A DNA stretch of 64,000 bases. It comes from Epiperipatus broadwayi. Lineage: Eukaryota > Onychophora > Udeonychophora > Euonychophora > Peripatidae. The translations under genes were made by a program, and so were the position numbers. The DNA is taken from the NCBI GenBank assembly GCA_028023455.1, contig JAQFVV010006246.1, positions 5,346,363-5,410,362 on the forward strand, given 5' to 3'. The notes beneath the pieces are model-generated. The model was not told the DNA's origin. It ran no database searches and worked only from the letters and a program-made list of their open reading frames with translations. This document shows, in pieces, positions 60,463 to 64,000 of this stretch (positions are counted from its first letter, which is position 1; every line of letters begins with the position of its first letter).

Positions 60463-61264
60463 AGATGATGTAATGGTTTTTGAAAATAATGTTTCAGAGC
60501 TTCAGGAAATATTGTAAGGGTTATTAGATGAAATAAGAAAATAGATATAAAAATATATGCTAAAAAGACATGTTTAATGAATTTTCTCAAAAGAAGAAAG
60601 TAAAGATTGATAATGAATTAGAAGTTAACAAAATACCTTGGTCAGATTATTAATATGGATGGAAATATGGTGGATGAAATTAATCTTAGAATTAGACATG
60701 GTTGAAATGCTTTTAGTAGAAATAACTTAATATTAAAAGAAAATATATCTGTGTTTGAAAAGGAAAGTTTTTAATAAATGTGTTGTACCATTTCTTACTT
60801 ATGGATTTTAGATTTGGACATTTACCAAAAGAGCAATGTAGAGACTTCTGACAATTCAATAAAGTATAGAGAGGTGTGTGATTAGAGTAACATGGATTTA
60901 AAATAAAATACATATGGGGGGGGTAAACAGTTGTTACTGACATCATTGAAAAAATTAAGAGACTGAAGTGGGTGGAACTGGAAAAGATTTCTAGAAGAGA
61001 TGATAGATGGGCAACTGATATCCTAAAATGGATTTCAAGGGATGTAAAAGATGTAGAAAGAGATCACATGTGAGGTGGATGGCTTAAATAAGAAGTGTAC
61101 TGGAGTGATATGGAGAAGAGAGGCTAGAAATTAGAGAAACTAGATTTAAATTTGAAGATTTTTATTTTGACTGGTTGAAAATGATGATTATTATTTCTAA
61201 ATAAAATTAGAAATTTTTTTTTGAAAGAAGTGCTACAATATGCTTTTGGGAAAATGTTTTGCAT

Positions 61265-62090
61265 ATATGCTGCAACAAGTATTTTGGGGAGTAAAATGGG
61301 AAGTTAAAGGATTAAAAATTAAATGGAGATTATTTAAGTCATTTACATTTTTCAGATAATGTAATTGTTTTTGCAAATAATGCTTTAGAACTTCAGGAAA
61401 TGTTGCAGGAGTTATCAGATGAAAGTAAAAAAGTAGGACTAAAGGTAAATGTTAAAAAGACTAAAATAATGTTCACTGGATTTTCTCAAAAGATGAAAAT
61501 AAAGATTGATTATGAAGAGTTCAAAAAAGATATCAACTACAAATACTTTGGTCAGATTATTACTACTGATGGAAACAATTGATGAAATTAATCTTAGAAT
61601 TAAACTTGGTTGGAGTACTATTGGTAGAAATAACTTAATACTAGAAGGAAATATGCCTTTGTGTTTGAAAAGGAAGCTTTTTAATAAATGTGTTTTACCA
61701 GTTCTTACTTATGGATCTGAGACTTGGTCACTTAATAGAACAGGAACATAGAGACTTTAGACCACTCAAAGAAGAGATGCATATTAGGAATAACGAGATT
61801 AAAAATGCAATGTATGGGTAAGAGAAGAAACATGTTACTGACATTGTTGAAAGAATTAATAGATTGAAATGGAGTTGAGTTAAACATATTTCTAGAAGAG
61901 GTGGTAATAGATGGACAATTGAAATCTTAAATCAGATTTCAAGAGATTGTAAAAGAGACCATATGTGAGATGGATGGATGAAATAAAGTGTGCATGGGTG
62001 AAGTGGAGAAGAAAGGCTAGAGAGCCAAGAAAATGGATTGAACTTGGAGAGACTTTTATCCTGCAGTGGATTGATAATGGTTGACAATGA
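61265..62090 (+). mobile_element. RTE-clade retrotransposon, copy D, 5'-truncated
   Basis: It begins inside the RT (CTGCAACAAGTATTTTGGGG) and runs to a tail TGATAATGGTTGACAATGATA. Frames read LQEMLQELSDESKKVGLKVN with MFTGFSQKMKIKIDYEEF (61400-61582), and IKLGWSTIGRNNLILEGNMP with NKCVLPVLTYGSETWSLNR (61506-61751). The active site reads FSDN. Being 5'-truncated with an intact 3' end is the usual outcome of target-primed reverse transcription. It lies head-to-tail 70 bp after copy C. Confidence 0.85.
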
Positions 62091-64000
62091 TATATATATT
62101 AAGAAGGGTTTAAAAATGTAGCTATTTTTTTTAATTAAATTTACGTTAGTTTAGAATATTTTATAGTGATTCTATAGGTAGTATGAATTCAAACTTAATA
62201 AATAGAAGCATTTAAAGATGTTTTAAACATTTTAAGCCATTTTAATATAAATTAAGTAATAAAAATAATATATTTAAAAGATAAAATCAATCTATATTAT
62301 ATTTAATTGATACAATAATAATACAATAGTTAAATATCGGTAATAAATATTATATAGAATGTATTTAATGTGTCTAAAATAATTATTTATTTAAATTATT
62401 ATTTAGAAAATAAATAATTTAATATTAGGCTAGAATGTTCTGGATGTGTTACGTGACTTAAAGGTGTATGTGTATGGTATGTGAGCTTTCATGTGTTAGG
62501 GAAAGAAACATTGATTTCAAGCCTTGTTAATAAAATTGGATACATTTTAAAAGTTGCAAAATTAAGTCTGGAGATAAAAAAAATTTAAAAGTAATAATTC
62601 ATGTGATGTTTATTGTTTAAAATATATTTTGCTTTAAAATTAATATTTTAGAGTCATTAAAATATTTAAAGTACTTTAATAAAGATATTTGATATTTTAT
62701 TAAAAATATTTAATATTTAAAGTGATATATTTTAAAGATGATGATTCATAGTTTTAAAACTTATTTTTAAAGATGAAATTAATTTAGTTTATTAAATTAG
62801 CAAGTGTTTTAAAAGCAGAATTAACCAATGAAATCACTAGATCAAATCAGTATAAAAGGAGATATTCAATCAAGTCTAGACAGTGCAGTGTTATTAGTGT
62901 TATTGTGAAATTTATTATTAATATTTTTTTATTTGTCTAATTGTTTTAAAGTAGTAATTTTTATAATCATATTTTTTATTTAAAATTTTTAAAGTATAAT
63001 TAAGTAACTTAAATAATGATTGAATAGAAACCAGTTGTTCCCTATCAGAAAGTTTGACTTGAAGCAGATTTAAGAACTATGGTGATTTTTATAGAAAACA
63101 ATAGCAATCACTTAAGAGTAGGTACAATGTGTACCAAATGCTAAGAACAATTTAACTATAAGTCTGGAGGAGATATGTAAGGACTTTGAATTTAATATAT
63201 CTAATACATTCAGAACAAATGAACATTTATTTTTAAAAACTTTATCTCATTATAATAAGTATAATTTTTCAATAAAACTTAAGCTAACTAATATAAAAAA
63301 ATATTGGTTAAAAGTTATTCTTATATTATAAACTTCAAGAGAAGGAAAAGAAAAGTTAATATTTTGCACCTAAATTAAAATCTAGATGAAGGAATATTTT
63401 TTTATGATGTGCAAGTATAATTGTTTGGGTTGTTATATGGATGCGAATGGAACACTTTATCTTTAGAAGCTTAATTTAAATGAATTTTATGTCCTGTGAG
63501 TGATATGTTTTAAAAAAAAATTGAAAGAAAATGACTTTTGAATTTATATGGTTTTTGAAAAAAAAATATTTATTACAAAACTGATGAATGAACTATGTTT
63601 TAAAATGACTTTCTTTATTTAAAATAAAGGAAACTATAATGCATTTCTTTTTGAATATTTGCATTGTATTACAATTAACGCTTGGATGGTAAAGCTGTCA
63701 TTTACCTAAAGATAACTAATTGAAATATATGTATTTTTTTAAAAGAAGTCTGAATATTTTTTTAAAAAATATCTACCTTTAGTTAATACAAAATATAGAT
63801 CTTTGCTGAAAGAAAATTAATAAATGAACAAATCTGTTATACAATATTCTACAAATGTTTACAGATGGAAATGTAGATATTATATGTGTTATATTTATCA
63901 CGATATGTTTTGCTATATAAAAGTTTGAATTTATATAGAAAATATATATGTAAAGGATATCTTATTTAAAATAAAAATGGATCCTTAATTATTTTTCCTA
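62091..64000. other. Right end of window, AT-rich, no gene recognised
   Basis: No coding sequence, repeat or element end was identified apart from a promoter-like arrangement at 62825-62885. Confidence 0.5.
62825..62885 (+). promoter_or_regulatory. CCAAT + TATA promoter-like arrangement
   Basis: CCAAT (62825-62829) is followed by TATAAAAG (62851-62858) and, about 28 bases further, by AGACAGTGC at the place where an initiator would sit. Spacing is what a Pol II core promoter needs. No downstream coding exon is visible to the window end, so it may belong to a solo LTR or a gene whose exons lie beyond. Confidence 0.3.

Larger units (their letters stand above)
57230..61195 (+). mobile_element. 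RTE-clade retrotransposon, copy C, split by a hAT
   Basis: The sequence follows copy B from its leader (GATGCTAAGAATCCCCTGAT) through the endonuclease (HFKIVMGNFNARIDKQ at 57693-57983; the catalytic Asp of GDFNAR is Asn), the linker, and the RT (SKPLCFGFMNYEKAFNSINI-type segment at 58944-59144). It is interrupted at 59204 by a 1259-bp hAT and resumes at 60471 to a decayed 3' tail near 61195. Without the hAT it is about 2.7 kb. It has many stops and shifts. Confidence 0.85.

Noticed and set aside
1-64000. CRISPR array or prokaryotic defence system
   Set aside because: The tandem and inverted repeats lack short regular direct repeats with unique spacers, and the spliced GTPBP1 exons and retroelements show animal nuclear DNA.

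Overview
The window looks like one AT-rich locus of an invertebrate animal, probably an arthropod. Its only recognisable host gene is the 5' part of a GTPBP1 orthologue (GTP-binding protein 1, a translational GTPase) on the minus strand. Four coding exons are visible, from an ATG at 54063 down to 9700. They encode the first 221 residues, and the G-domain P-loop is in exon 4. The exons are only 109-253 bases long, but the introns are about 26.4, 7.8, 9.5 and more than 9.7 kb. The rest of the G domain and the C-terminal domains must lie beyond the left edge. The arthropod guess rests on the transposon mix (RTE elements with TGATGATG tails, Gypsy, hAT, a pogo-like element, and a highly repeated invertebrate family with a GDQDK motif). 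It is inference.

Almost everything else is mobile DNA, mostly decayed. Intron 4 (1-9699) holds a long-TIR element (4331-5429), an RTE fragment (5957-7903), a 478-bp tandem duplication and a GC-rich array. Intron 3 (9953-19471) holds a pogo-like MITE (13172-14030) and a 3.8-kb non-coding hAT (14543-18381). Intron 2 (19653-27434) holds a second long-TIR element (19855-21581) and a complete but inactivated Gypsy element on the minus strand with both LTRs (22379-27320). Intron 1 (27544-53943) holds a full-length RTE (30467-34760) with a third long-TIR element nested in its 5' end (33515-34684), two adjacent foldback elements (35.4-36.7 kb), a second Gypsy element on the plus strand (41901-48144), a 108-bp tRNA-derived SINE (48312-48419) and a pseudogene of a multi-copy invertebrate family (50.5-52.4 kb). 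Upstream of the gene are a non-LTR tail fragment (54.8-55.7 kb), a small foldback, an RTE copy (57.2-61.2 kb) split by a hAT exactly at its reverse-transcriptase aspartate codons, and another truncated RTE copy (61.3-62.1 kb).

I could define precise boundaries, with target-site duplications, for seven insertions. Their nesting gives a relative chronology. The three long-TIR elements share an 8-bp target duplication, GG/GA-start termini and a subterminal GATGGCGC / TTTCACGC / GGCCG block, yet differ at the outermost bases. They are the best candidates for an under-described transposon group here. I saw no bacterial-type operon, CRISPR array, phage, functional tRNA, rRNA or new enzymatic system.
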